In this document: piece after piece, positions 8,223 through 15,002 of the stretch | How the letters are laid out: every line of letters starts with the position of its first letter | How positions within the stretch are numbered: position 1 is the stretch's first letter | IMG/VR virus record: IMGVR_UViG_3300035678_000002 | Coordinates: 1-58,530 of that record | Direction: 5' to 3' (one strand) | DNA length: 58,530 bases | From: a virus | Position numbers and translations under genes: made by a program | The notes under the pieces: generated by a model | Seen by the model: only the letters and a program-made list of their open reading frames with translations | The model's database searches: none | Told to the model about the DNA's origin: nothing

Positions 8223-10204
8223 GGCGTCAGCTCCCCACGGGTGGCCAGCAGCGTCGAACGCAGCAACTCCGGGTCGTGCGCGACGCCCCGGGTCATCAGC
8301 TCCGTGCAGTAGCCGCCCAGCAGCTCCTCCAGCGCGTCAGCGTCCGCCCCCAGCGTCACGGCCTGCTCGCGCACATACGTCCACGCACCGGCCAGCAGGG
8401 CGGGCACGCGGGAGTGGTCAGGCAAGACCCGGGTGTGCAGCTCATGCTTCGGCACCGGATACCGGGCGCGCTGCGGGCCGGGCACCAGGCGGCCCCCAGC
8501 CACCTCCAGCGCCCGACGTACGGCACTGTCGGCGGCGTAGAAGAGCTGCAACTCGATGAGGTCGGAGTTGATGCTGGCAGCGAGCTGCCCCAGCTTCTGC
8601 TTCTTCGGCGGCGTGACGTTGCCCGCCTCGGCGTCGGCGACGGACGGGAACTGCGGCAGGCCACGCGCTCCGGCGTCGGCCGGGTTGGTACCGGCCGTGT
8701 CGTAGCCGGGGTCGCCGGGCATCAGGTCACCCGCGCCGGGCAGCTGCGGGGGTGCGGGCGGCGCGGGCATGGAGATCGGCGGCAGGCCGAGGATCTTCTG
8801 CACGGCGGGGTCGCCCGCATAGGCGGGCTGCGCCAGGACGAGGGCCTTGACCAGGTTGTATTCCAGCTCCTTGGCGTCGGGCGCGTCGTCCTCGGTGAAC
8901 GAGGCGTTGGCGCGGGCCGCCTTGTGGCTGATCAGTTCCTTCTCGGCGAACTGGAGTGCCTGGTCGGAGCGGTTGGGCCGCACGGTGAGGGCAGCGATGT
9001 CGAACCAGAGGGTCATCTTCTCCGGGTTGACGACGCCTGCGGCCTTGAGGGCGGGCTGGAAGTAGCCGATGTTCAGGGCGTCGGCGAGCTGGATCAGCAG
9101 CGGCTCGATGTGGACCTTGATCGAGGATTCTTCGATCTGCCAGCTGGACCAGTGGTTCGACTTGCCCATGCCGGACAGCACTTCAGGCGGGATGTCCAGG
9201 CCCATGCCGAGGCGGGTGACGGCGTCGGTGCGCATCTTCGAGATGTGCTCGGAGATGGTCGAGTCGAACGTCAAGTGTTTGATCTTGTCCAGGGCCTCCA
9301 CGGCGACCTGGAGGATGATCGGCACCACGGCGGCGGCGTTGTCGCGCTGCTGCATCGACGTGGCCATGGTCCGCTGGAGCAGGTCCGCGAAGCCCTCCAC
9401 ACCCGTGCGCTGCGGAACCCCCGGGTTCTCCCCCGGGGTGCGCGGGAAGTCGATGTTGTCGGGCAGCAGCAGGATCCCGGCACCGGCCAGCCGCGAGTCC
9501 AGCTCGGCGAACACCCGCTTGGTGCACTGCTCCATCTCGCGCAGCACCGGCAGGATGGCCCGCACGGTGGAGTCGGCGGCGTCGTAGCGGCGCGGGTGCG
9601 GATTCCAGGCCCGGATCAGCAGGTCCGTCTGCGGGTTCAGCTTGTACTGCCCGCCGCCGTGGGTGATGGAGCGGCGCACCATGATGTCGTCGCCGCGCCG
9701 GTACACCTCGGACGAGGAGCACACGTACCACTTGTCGCTGCTGGGCTCGCCGTTCTGGGCCTTCTGGTAGCCCTCGGCGACGATGAACACGTCCCCGGCG
9801 ACCATCATATTGATGCCCATCAGGCGCTGGGCCTGGGCTTTCGCGGCGGGGCTGCCGAACATGGTCTCGGCGATCAGCTTGGCCTTGGCGTCGGTGACCT
9901 CGTCGCCGACCACCCCGTCGTCGGTGACCTGCGCCGCGTACATCCGGCAGCGGGAGACGGCGTTGCCGATCCAGTTGACGACGAAGCGCATCTCGCCGCA
10001 GATGTCGTAGTGGCGCCACGCCTCCCACTGCCAGCGGTGGTCGCCGAGCTTGAACATCTGCCAGCTGGCGGCGTCGCCGAGGTTGATCGGGACGGCGGCG
10101 CCGATCAGGGAGGCGCGGCGTTCGGCGGCGCGCTGGTCGAGGGCCGGGTTTCCGGTGGGGCCGAGCGTTCCGGCGGGTACGACCTTCTTCCTGCCGAACG
10201 CCAC
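8219..10204 (-). CDS. Portal protein
   Basis: 661 residues from GTG 10204, close behind GAAGGGG. The sequence has the layout of siphovirus portals: an early conserved core (W-EAWRHYDICGEMRFVVNWIGNAVSRCRMYAAQV), a wing/stem region, and a long helical and Pro-rich C-terminal part. Portals form the dodecameric DNA channel at the head vertex and dock the terminase. Length is large for the family, but such long portals occur in actinophages. Position upstream of the MuF protein supports the call. Confidence 0.88.
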   Translation of the reverse strand: MAFGRKKVVPAGTLGPTGNPALDQRAAERRASLIGAAVPINLGDAASWQMFKLGDHRWQWEAWRHYDICGEMRFVVNWIGNAVSRCRMYAAQVTDDGVVGDEVTDAKAKLIAETMFGSPAAKAQAQRLMGINMMVAGDVFIVAEGYQKAQNGEPSSDKWYVCSSSEVYRRGDDIMVRRSITHGGGQYKLNPQTDLLIRAWNPHPRRYDAADSTVRAILPVLREMEQCTKRVFAELDSRLAGAGILLLPDNIDFPRTPGENPGVPQRTGVEGFADLLQRTMATSMQQRDNAAAVVPIILQVAVEALDKIKHLTFDSTISEHISKMRTDAVTRLGMGLDIPPEVLSGMGKSNHWSSWQIEESSIKVHIEPLLIQLADALNIGYFQPALKAAGVVNPEKMTLWFDIAALTVRPNRSDQALQFAEKELISHKAARANASFTEDDAPDAKELEYNLVKALVLAQPAYAGDPAVQKILGLPPISMPAPPAPPQLPGAGDLMPGDPGYDTAGTNPADAGARGLPQFPSVADAEAGNVTPPKKQKLGQLAASINSDLIELQLFYAADSAVRRALEVAGGRLVPGPQRARYPVPKHELHTRVLPDHSRVPALLAGAWTYVREQAVTLGADADALEELLGGYCTELMTRGVAHDPELLRSTLLATRGELTP

Positions 10205-10209
10205 CTACA

Positions 10210-10518
10210 TCACCCCTTCACGCGTGCCAGCGCACCGGCCGCGCCAGACAGGGCCAGCCCGAGGGCGGGCACGAACAGCCACGGCGAGTCGCCGTAAGCG
10301 TAGATGATCGCGGCTGCGGGGATGGCCAGCCAGATGGAGACGCACCAGGGGCAGAGCAGCAGGTAGGCGAGCATGTTGTGCTTGCGCTCCTTGAGCGCTT
10401 CCACGACGGCTTCGCGGGGGCGGGCGGTGATCATGTCCATCGTGATCAGCACGATGAGGCGGGCGAACGCGAGCAGATAGATGAGGTAAACGACAGAGGA
10501 GCCGGGCATGGCCACCAT
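10210..10518 (-). CDS. DUF1360-like membrane protein
   Basis: About 102 residues from ATG 10518, or 99 from ATG 10509. It has two to three hydrophobic segments and the motif LLCPWCVSIWLA, matching the CPWC-x-x-W pattern of DUF1360 proteins of Bacillus and Streptomyces. Role unknown. Both start codons lie inside a stem-loop (10498-10540), so translation may be controlled. The gene ends 5 nt before the portal start. Confidence 0.65.
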   Translation of the reverse strand: MVAMPGSSVVYLIYLLAFARLIVLITMDMITARPREAVVEALKERKHNMLAYLLLCPWCVSIWLAIPAAAIIYAYGDSPWLFVPALGLALSGAAGALARVKG

Positions 10519-10540
10519 CGTAGGTGGTCAGCCCGGCTCC
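10498..10540 (-). promoter_or_regulatory. Stem-loop covering the start of the DUF1360-like gene
   Basis: GGAGCCGGGC and GCCCGGCTCC form a 10-bp stem, with an inner CCACC/GGTGG stem. In the mRNA the GGTGG in front of ATG 10509 is paired and ATG 10518 lies in the loop. This could limit ribosome access or end transcription from upstream; no U run follows. Confidence 0.5.
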
Positions 10541-10559
10541 GGGTGTATGCGGCTGGCGG

Positions 10560-10688
10560 TCAGCGGCGGTTCATGCGAGCGGCGATCAGGAACACGACGG
10601 CGATCAGGGCGACGTTCGCGGCGAGAGCCCAGGGGTGGTGCCATTCCCAGGCGGCCCATTCCCAGCGGGACCAGAACAGCCAGCTCAT
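10560..10688 (-). CDS. Trp-rich single-span membrane peptide
   Basis: 42 residues. ATG 10688 overlaps the preceding TGA (TGATG). The first 20 residues hold seven Trp (MSWLFWSRWEWAAWEW), followed by one hydrophobic span (ALAANVALIAVVFLIAA) and a basic tail. Function unknown; a membrane-active or lysis-regulating peptide is conceivable. Confidence 0.6.
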   Translation of the reverse strand: MSWLFWSRWEWAAWEWHHPWALAANVALIAVVFLIAARMNRR

Positions 10689-10882
10689 CAGGCGGCCCGG
10701 CGGGCGACGGTCCGCAGGTGCAGGGCGGTCTCGTCCTCGGCGTGGAGCAGGACGATCACGCGGGGCATCTCGGGGTGCTGGGTGCTGATGGCGTCGGCGA
10801 CCGCGCGGGTCGCCTTGCGCCAGGTCTGCGCTTCGCGGGTGTCGCGGTGCTTGCCGCCTTGGCCGTTCCCGAAGATCTTCAT
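10688..10882 (-). CDS. Small protein of unknown function
   Basis: 64 residues, ATG 10882 behind GAGGGGGAG. It has a basic, Gly-rich N-terminus and an alternating hydrophobic core (RVIVLLHAEDETALHL). No family recognised. First gene after a promoter of the ACAG class at 10915-10944, and coupled to the Trp-rich peptide by TGATG. Confidence 0.6.
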   Translation of the reverse strand: MKIFGNGQGGKHRDTREAQTWRKATRAVADAISTQHPEMPRVIVLLHAEDETALHLRTVARRAA

Positions 10883-10914
10883 GTCGCTCCCCCTCGCTCG
10901 GTCTGTCTATTGAC

Positions 10915-10944
10915 AGCATACAGCCCCCATGCCCGGCAGGGCAA
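10915..10944 (-). promoter_or_regulatory. Promoter, TTGCCC-18-TATGCT, ACAG class
   Basis: On the minus strand TTGCCC (10944-10939), 18 bp, TATGCT (10920-10915), then 8 nt and ACAG. The spacer is part of an inverted repeat (ATACAGCCC/GGGCTGTAT) that can also terminate the upstream gene, a fused terminator-promoter. Confidence 0.65.
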
Positions 10945-10965
10945 GAGGGCTGTATCGCCTGCCGG

Positions 10966-11265
10966 TCAGCCAGAGATCGCGTCCAGGAACACGAGCAGGG
11001 CGGGCTTGAGCCGTGCGTCCATCCCGAAGATCGCCCCCGGGATCCACGGGTGCTCCTGGTCGACTTCACGCCGGGCGGCGCGGGCGGCCTCGGCCACATC
11101 CCCATCGGACAGGAACGCGGCGACGGGCCTCATCTCCATGTCGAACGACCAGTGCCCGATGGCCTGCCGCTGCGCGAACGCGTGGTGCTTGACCATCTCC
11201 TCCGCGACGTCGACGTACGTGGCCGCCTGGTCGTCGGGGACGTCGAACACGACGGTCAGCCTCAT
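10966..11265 (-). CDS. Unknown protein coupled to the macro-domain gene
   Basis: 99 residues; ATG 11265 overlaps the macro-domain gene stop (ATGA). The N-terminus (MRLTVVFDVPDD) reads as a beta strand and the rest is alpha/beta with a helical middle. No family recognised. The overlap suggests co-expression with ADP-ribose chemistry, by inference only. Confidence 0.6.
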   Translation of the reverse strand: MRLTVVFDVPDDQAATYVDVAEEMVKHHAFAQRQAIGHWSFDMEMRPVAAFLSDGDVAEAARAARREVDQEHPWIPGAIFGMDARLKPALLVFLDAISG

Positions 11266-11900
11266 CGGGTCACCTCGGCCTGGGCCAGCGCGATGCGGTA
11301 GGTGTCCTCGTCGAACACGACCAACCGTACGGTCTTCACCTGCGTGTTCGCGGAGCGGATCGCCGTCAGGGCCTGCTTGACCGCGTCGTCCTTGGGCCAG
11401 CCGTACACACCGGCCGAGATCAGCGGGAAGGCCACAGTCCGGGCGCCGGTGACGTCAGCGGCCTCGAGCGACTGGGTGTAGCAGCTGCGCAGCACGTCCG
11501 ACAGGTCCTTGCGCGGGTCGTACACGGGGCCGACGGTGTGGACCACCCACTGCGCGGGCAGGGCGCCTGCGGTGGTGATCAGGGCGTGTCCGGCGGGGAG
11601 GCCGTCGGGCAGGTCGCGGCGCAGTTCCTTGCATTCCGCCAGGATGGCGGGGCCGCCCGCGCGGTGGATCGCCCCGTCCACTCCGCCGCCGCCGAGCAGG
11701 CTGGACTTGGCGGCGTTGACGATGACGTCGACCTTCTCGGTGGTGATGTCGCCCTGCACGATCTCGATCCGCAGGGTGGGGCGGGAGTAGAACCAGTGCG
11801 GGAACCAGGCGAGGGCCGTGATGCCGAGGATGATCGGGGCCAGCCACCACCAGCCTGCGCCGGTGGGGGCCACGATCCCGGTCAGGGCTTGAGTCTCCAT
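11262..11900 (-). CDS. Membrane-anchored macro-domain protein (ADP-ribose binding or hydrolysis)
   Basis: 212 residues, ATG 11900 behind GAGGAGG. A transmembrane segment at about 16-36 (WWWLAPIILGITALAWF) precedes a macro domain. This has the family start IVQGDITTEKVDVIVNAA and the loop LLGGGGVDGAIHRAGGP (Asp75). The second Asn of the NAAN motif is Lys (NAAK, 62-65), which is unusual and may alter catalysis. Macro domains of this type bind ADP-ribose and remove it from proteins or O-acetyl-ADP-ribose. It has its own promoter. Anti-defence or counter-toxin use is plausible given the phage ADP-ribosyltransferase, but is inference. Confidence 0.85.
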   Translation of the reverse strand: METQALTGIVAPTGAGWWWLAPIILGITALAWFPHWFYSRPTLRIEIVQGDITTEKVDVIVNAAKSSLLGGGGVDGAIHRAGGPAILAECKELRRDLPDGLPAGHALITTAGALPAQWVVHTVGPVYDPRKDLSDVLRSCYTQSLEAADVTGARTVAFPLISAGVYGWPKDDAVKQALTAIRSANTQVKTVRLVVFDEDTYRIALAQAEVTR

Positions 11901-11927
11901 GTCGTCCTCCTCAATCTGTCTGTGCAC

Positions 11928-11957
11928 AGCATACAGCCTCCCCGCCCACCAGGGCAA
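11928..11957 (-). promoter_or_regulatory. Promoter, TTGCCC-18-TATGCT, ACAG class
   Basis: Minus strand TTGCCC (11957-11952), 18 bp, TATGCT (11933-11928), 8 nt, ACAG, then GAGGAGG before the macro-domain gene. AGCCTCC/GGAGGCT flanks give the same fused inverted repeat as at 10915. Confidence 0.7.
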
Positions 11958-11979
11958 GGAGGCTGCAACCTTCAGTGAA

Positions 11980-12726
11980 TCAGCTGGCGGCGGTCGCGCT
12001 GGCCACGTTGTCGGCGGCGGTGACCGTGGCCTCGTCGATGGGGTCGACGTCGAAGACCTCGTAGCCGGTCCGGCCGTTGTCCCAGCGCCAGCCCGCCACA
12101 CGCTGCGCGCTGACCTCGTCGTACGCCTCCACGACCGTGCGCATGTCGGCCGCCACGGGGCGCGTGACCGTGAACTTCTTGCGCTCCGGGATCGGGGCCA
12201 GCCCGTACGACGCGAGCACCTTGTTGGCGCCGATGTCGCAGTACTTGGGACCGGCGATGTGCCCGAGCAGGATGATCTCGCGCAGCATGTCCAGGGTGGC
12301 CTGCACGGTGGTCGGGACGTCCGGGTCGGTCACGCTCGGGTCGGGGTCTTCCGGGCCGGAGGTGAACACGGGGGTGTCGAGGGCGACGGCGGCGGAGATG
12401 ACCAGCTGCCGGGTGCCGACCAGGCGGGCTTCGAGCAGCTTCAGGGCCTCGACCCGGCTCCCGGCGTTGACGCCGATCTCCGCCGTGCCGGAGACGGGGA
12501 CCTGGATGAGATACGTGGAGCTGGTGCCGATCAGCTCGGTGATGCCCAGGGCGGTGAGCTTCTTGTTGGCCCACTCGGCGGTGATCTCGCCCTGGAGGTG
12601 CCAGTCACGGGCCGACGCGGCGATGTACTCGCGCAGGGCGGCCAGGCTGGTCGACTCGGGCAGGGCGAGGTTGGCGTTCTCCGTCACCCACTCGGTCCAG
12701 GTGAGGGCCGGGTCTGCGTACTGCAT
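11980..12726 (-). CDS. Unknown protein, 248 residues
   Basis: ATG 12726 is chosen because TTGGAGGAGATCAC precedes it; an upstream extension would run through the tRNA-like gene. The sequence is mixed alpha/beta. It contains a central acidic loop (SGPEDPDPSVTDPDVP) and a K-K-F-T-V-T-R-P strand, with no transmembrane segment, and ends in an Ala-rich tail. The style (long strands, acidic loop, no catalytic motif) would fit a virion or decoration protein, but no family was recognised. Own ACAG-class promoter. Confidence 0.65.
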   Translation of the reverse strand: MQYADPALTWTEWVTENANLALPESTSLAALREYIAASARDWHLQGEITAEWANKKLTALGITELIGTSSTYLIQVPVSGTAEIGVNAGSRVEALKLLEARLVGTRQLVISAAVALDTPVFTSGPEDPDPSVTDPDVPTTVQATLDMLREIILLGHIAGPKYCDIGANKVLASYGLAPIPERKKFTVTRPVAADMRTVVEAYDEVSAQRVAGWRWDNGRTGYEVFDVDPIDEATVTAADNVASATAAS

Positions 12727-12760
12727 GTGATCTCCTCCAACGTGGTATCTGTCGGCCCTC

Positions 12761-12789
12761 AGCTTACATGGTGCGCCAAGGGGCGTCCA
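12761..12789 (-). promoter_or_regulatory. Promoter, TGGACG-17-TAAGCT, ACAG class
   Basis: Minus strand TGGACG (12789-12784), 17 bp, TAAGCT (12766-12761), 8 nt, ACAG; serves the 248-residue protein. The -35 matches 4 of 6 consensus bases. Confidence 0.55.
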
Positions 12790-12803
12790 GCCGGAGGCGA
12801 CGG

Positions 12804-12891
12804 TGGCGAGGGCAGGATTCGAACCTGCGTCCCAGACCCTGATAGCCGCACTATCCGGGGTCCGTGCTCTGGGCCGCTGAGCTATCTCGCC
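12804..12891 (-). tRNA. tRNA-like gene with extended anticodon arm
   Basis: 88 nt. Acceptor GGCGAGA/CCTCGCC, D stem GCTC/GAGC, and T arm GCAGG-TTCGAAT-CCTGC are good. The anticodon region is about 14-15 nt too long: an outer CGGACCC/GGGTCTG stem carries an inner GATA-GTGCGGC-TATC hairpin. The inner 7-nt loop would present GCG (Arg) with U at position 33, but two stacked stems are not standard. Possibly a tRNA with a small insertion or a decoy. Confidence 0.6.
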
Positions 12892-12990
12892 TGGAACCCT
12901 GCCGTGGAGGTACGCATTCGGACACCACCACAACGCCCGTGAGCCATGTTGGGCCGCGTTCTGCGCCCAGTGCACGACAGGGTCAACAAC

Positions 12991-13022
12991 ATCCCCGGGG
13001 CGTTAGCCAGGGCGCCGGGGAT
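12991..13022 (-). terminator. Hairpin terminator
   Basis: ATCCCCGG/CCGGGGAT, 8 bp, with further GC p airing inside, directly after the minimal tRNA-like element. It is GC-rich without a long U run, as usual in actinobacteria, and may work in both directions. Confidence 0.55.
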
Positions 13023-13024
13023 CG

Positions 13025-13068
13025 TGGACCGGTGGGGAGTCGAACCCCGTGATGCCCAACTCCGGCCC
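13025..13068 (-). ncRNA. Minimal tRNA-like element (acceptor plus T arm only)
   Basis: GGGCCGG pairs with CCGGTCC as a 7-bp acceptor stem. A T arm with loop TTCGACT follows a 12-nt linker, and no D or anticodon arm is present (about 43 nt). It is bounded upstream by element copy 4 and downstream by a terminator. Could be a minihelix-like RNA or an eroded tRNA. Confidence 0.4.
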
Positions 13069-13077
13069 GACCATCAT

Positions 13078-13091
13078 GATCGAAAACGTCG
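13078..13091 (+). repeat. Dispersed 14-bp element, copy 4
   Basis: GATCGAAAACGTCG, intergenic, antisense to the local minus-strand transcript, between the 13097 gene and the minimal tRNA-like element. Confidence 0.65.
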
Positions 13092-13096
13092 TGCTG

Positions 13097-13420
13097 TTAC
13101 GTGCTGGCCTGCTCGACCGCCTCGTAGCAGGCGGCAGTGCACGGCGCGTCCAGGTGGGCGTGCGGCGGACCGATCCGCCTCGCCACCAGGATGCTGCCCT
13201 TACCGAACCGGCCGCCCTCGATGCGCACCTCCCCGACCTCCAGATCCACGGAGATGCTGAAATCACGCGAGTTCAGATACCGCTTGCAGTGGTCGTACAG
13301 GTAGTCGGCCACCCGGTTCTCATCGTCGGCGAACGTGGCCGGGACGTGCACGGTCAGCGCGGCCTCCGGCGTGGTGCCGGAGCGGCCGATCCGCTCGAAC
13401 TTCACGATCAGGTCGCTCAT
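13097..13420 (-). CDS. Unknown protein, 107 residues
   Basis: ATG 13420 follows ATAGGAGGAGAT, a near-ideal ribosome site, so longer upstream starts are rejected. The sequence alternates strands (LIVKFERIG, ALTVHVPATF, SISVDLEVGEVRIEGG), suggesting a small beta-rich fold. No family recognised. Last gene of a five-gene run from 14103. Confidence 0.65.
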   Translation of the reverse strand: MSDLIVKFERIGRSGTTPEAALTVHVPATFADDENRVADYLYDHCKRYLNSRDFSISVDLEVGEVRIEGGRFGKGSILVARRIGPPHAHLDAPCTAACYEAVEQAST

Positions 13421-13428
13421 ATCTCCTC

Positions 13429-13536
13429 CTATGACCACCAGCGGCCTCGCGGGCGCCGGTTGAAGAACCAGTTCCAGGTGATGTAGCGCGGCACGCACCG
13501 CCTCGCCGGAACACCGCCGACCTTCACGACCCTCAC
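13429..13536 (-). CDS. Small basic Trp/Arg-rich peptide
   Basis: 35 residues from GTG 13536, which overlaps the stop of the CCPM-family gene (GTGA). The C-terminus NWFFNRRPRGRWWS is strongly basic and aromatic. Supported by the overlap and by a clear ribosome site for the next gene immediately after its stop. Function unknown; too short to exclude a chance reading frame. Confidence 0.4.
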   Translation of the reverse strand: MRVVKVGGVPARRCVPRYITWNWFFNRRPRGRWWS

Positions 13537-13790
13537 GCGAACCGCGCGGCGAGCAGCCGCACCGACATGGCGGCGTATCTCTTCGCCAGACGGAACCGGC
13601 CGCGCTTCACGGACTTCACGGCGGCGACCATCGGGCAGCAGCTCGTGTCCCCGCTATGGCCCGTGCCGCCGCCGGAGCTGGTCGGCCGGTACGCAGGGCC
13701 AGGCCCCACACCACCACGGGACCGCTGCCGATGAGGCGGGCGGGCGGCACCCTGCGGGCGTGACTGCCTGCGCCTCCTGTCGTTCCCCAT
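13533..13790 (-). CDS. Small basic CCPM-family protein, paralogue of 53009
   Basis: 85 residues, ATG 13790 behind GGGGGAG. The C-terminal 35 residues starting CCPMVAAVKSVKRGRF closely match the plus-strand gene at 53009-53224. The N-terminus is arginine-rich and variable. The conserved part has a Cys pair followed by a basic helix and a hydrophobic end (AAMSVRLLAARFA), which might bind nucleic acid or a membrane. Function unknown. Confidence 0.6.
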   Translation of the reverse strand: MGNDRRRRQSRPQGAARPPHRQRSRGGVGPGPAYRPTSSGGGTGHSGDTSCCPMVAAVKSVKRGRFRLAKRYAAMSVRLLAARFA

Positions 13791-13792
13791 CG

Positions 13793-13981
13793 CTACTCCC
13801 CCTCGACCTCGGTGACCGGACCCCAGCGCAGTACCTGGCTCCAGCTCACACCGGACTCCCAGCCCACCGCGCTCCAGTAGTGGCCCTCCTCGCCCATGCG
13901 GGTCCAGAGCGTCCCCGTCCGCGTCTTGACCTTCCGCACGTCCGGCGGCGGGTCGGTGAGGCGCGGCCAGGTGCGGGGCAC
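13793..13981 (-). CDS. Unknown small protein
   Basis: 62 residues from GTG 13981, one codon after the preceding stop. Contains PPPDVRKVKTRTGTLW and several Trp in the second half, ending in acidic VTEVEGE; beta-rich. Its stop is immediately before the CCPM-family gene. No family recognised. Confidence 0.5.
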   Translation of the reverse strand: MPRTWPRLTDPPPDVRKVKTRTGTLWTRMGEEGHYWSAVGWESGVSWSQVLRWGPVTEVEGE

Positions 13982-13983
13982 GG

Positions 13984-14103
13984 CTACGTCCTCTGTCCGC
14001 TGGCGCGGGCCAGCCGGGCGGCGATGCCGTTCACCTGCTTGGTGCTGGCGTTGGCGGCGATGGCCTTGCCGAGCGCCGCCCACAGCTTGTCGACTGCGGT
14101 CAT
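13984..14103 (-). CDS. Small helical protein
   Basis: 39 residues, ATG 14103 preceded by GGAGGAGGAG. Composition and spacing (VDKLWAALGKAIAANAS) indicate an amphipathic helix pair. First gene of the run down to 13097. Function unknown. Confidence 0.55.
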   Translation of the reverse strand: MTAVDKLWAALGKAIAANASTKQVNGIAARLARASGQRT

Positions 14104-14307
14104 GATCTCCTCCTCCTGGGCTACGTGGTAGGTCGCCGGGACACGGGTCCACGCCGTGGCCACGGGGGACACCCCTAGGTGCATCCCGGCGACCCGCCGA
14201 CCAGCGCTTTTCCGTTCGGGTGTCGCACCCGCACCGTACTGGCTGGTCGACAGCACCCAGCGTTTGCTCCGCCGCAGGGGCGGGGGCATCTCTGCCCGGG
14301 TGCATCC

Positions 14308-14377
14308 GTGCCGTGCGGGGAGTTGAACCCCGTCTTCCCCGGGTTAGGGGGCGCCCCACCTCCAGGGCTTCACGGCG
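14308..14377 (-). tRNA. tRNA-like gene, possible Val (AAC)
   Basis: 70 nt. Acceptor pairs GCCGTG/CACGGC with a mismatch at the end; D arm GCCC-TGGAGGTG-GGGC; T arm CGGGG-TTCAACT-CCCCG. The anticodon arm has a CCCC/GGGG stem and 7-nt loop CTAACCC, giving AAC with U33. The most canonical of the set, but short, with a 4-bp anticodon stem. Confidence 0.5.
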
Positions 14378-14504
14378 GTACTGGGCCAGTTCGGGTCTCT
14401 GCGCATCCGCAGCTCACCGGTGTATCCCATGTCTGGGCGGTGGGTCCTTGCTGGCCGTTCCTGTTACCAGCTGGCCTCTCACCAGCCCTCCGCCGATATC
14501 ACTG

Positions 14505-14559
14505 GGCGGTCCGCGCCCCGTCTTTCCGGGGTGTCTGAGGGGTGCGGCAGGGGCGGACC
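14505..14559. other. Strong inverted repeat
   Basis: GGTCCGC(g)CCCC and GGGGCGGACC arms pair with one bulge around a loop that itself holds CCCC/GGGG pairing. Lies between tRNA-like elements; RNA structure or terminator. Confidence 0.45.
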
Positions 14560-14588
14560 CTTACTGCTTCAGCGCACCGCGCCTCTCG

Positions 14589-14660
14589 TGACCCTGGACG
14601 GATATGCGCCGCCGACCTCCTGCCGTGAGGCAGGTGCTCTATCTGCTGAGCTACAACGCC
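14589..14660 (-). tRNA. Degenerate tRNA-like element, Val (CAC)-like 5' half
   Basis: The 5' half is a good tRNA: GGCGTTG, D arm GCTC-AGCAGATA-GAGC, stem CCTGC/GCAGG. The anticodon loop is only CTCACG, six nt, containing CAC. The T loop is CGCATAT rather than TTCGANN and the acceptor 3' strand pairs poorly. Probably decayed or noncanonical. Confidence 0.4.
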
Positions 14661-14726
14661 GACCGCTTACTCAAGGCGGCCACTCCAGTTACCTACGGGT
14701 CGAGTGGTCCCGTAGGCCCTTCGCGA

Positions 14727-14839
14727 GGGGAGAGCAGGTCCTGCCCCTGCATATCTGACGGTGCTGTCCATGGATGCTTCCGGCTGCATTGCCCGGACAC
14801 AGCTTGCTCCGTCAGCGCTCTGCGTTGAGCTACCTCCCC
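14727..14839 (-). tRNA. tRNA-like element with large anticodon insertion
   Basis: 113 nt. Acceptor GGGGAGG/TCTCCCC and D stem GCTC/GAGC are intact, and GCAGG/CCTGC forms a T-type stem but with loop GGCAGGA. The anticodon position holds a long structured insert closed by CTGACGG/CCGTCAG, with further nested pairing (GCTGT..CC/GGACAGC and ATGC/GCAT). Intron-like insertion or non-translational tRNA mimic. Confidence 0.4.
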
Positions 14840-14844
14840 GAGGT

Positions 14845-14896
14845 GTGAGAGGCGGCGCCGGGATAGACCCCGCCGATGCTGCCGCCTACCTCTCAC
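14845..14896. other. Strong inverted repeat upstream of tRNA-like element
   Basis: GTGAGAGGCGGC pairs with GCCGCC(ta)CCTCTCAC, 12 bp plus a 2-nt bulge, with an inner CGGG/CCCG. It directly precedes the 5' end of the element at 14839 and could guide processing. Confidence 0.45.
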
Positions 14897-15002
14897 GTTC
14901 GCGTCTGGTGTGGCCTCATCCCCCGAGGCGTGGGGGCATCACCTGACGCTTGCACCTGTGTTTCTGTGGGGTGTCACATCCGGTGCCCCGATGCGTCTTC
15001 CG

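Larger units (their letters stand above)
14104..15002. other. Noncoding structured locus with tRNA-like elements
   Basis: About 900 bp with no convincing protein gene on either strand: candidate frames lack ribosome sites and have shadow-type composition. It holds tRNA-like elements (separate entries) and strong inverted repeats at 14505-14559, 14845-14896 and 14920-14936. The gaps 14104-14307 and 14378-14504 show only short palindromes such as CCGTGGCCACGG. Confidence 0.6.

Noticed and set aside
10909-10914. Plus-strand TTGACA near 10910
   Set aside because: No matching -10 or plus-strand gene follows; it is part of the minus promoter region.
14179-14828. Plus-strand frames in the tRNA-like locus
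   Set aside because: No ribosome sites, Pro/Arg/Ser shadow composition, and overlapping frames conflict with the tRNA-like folds.
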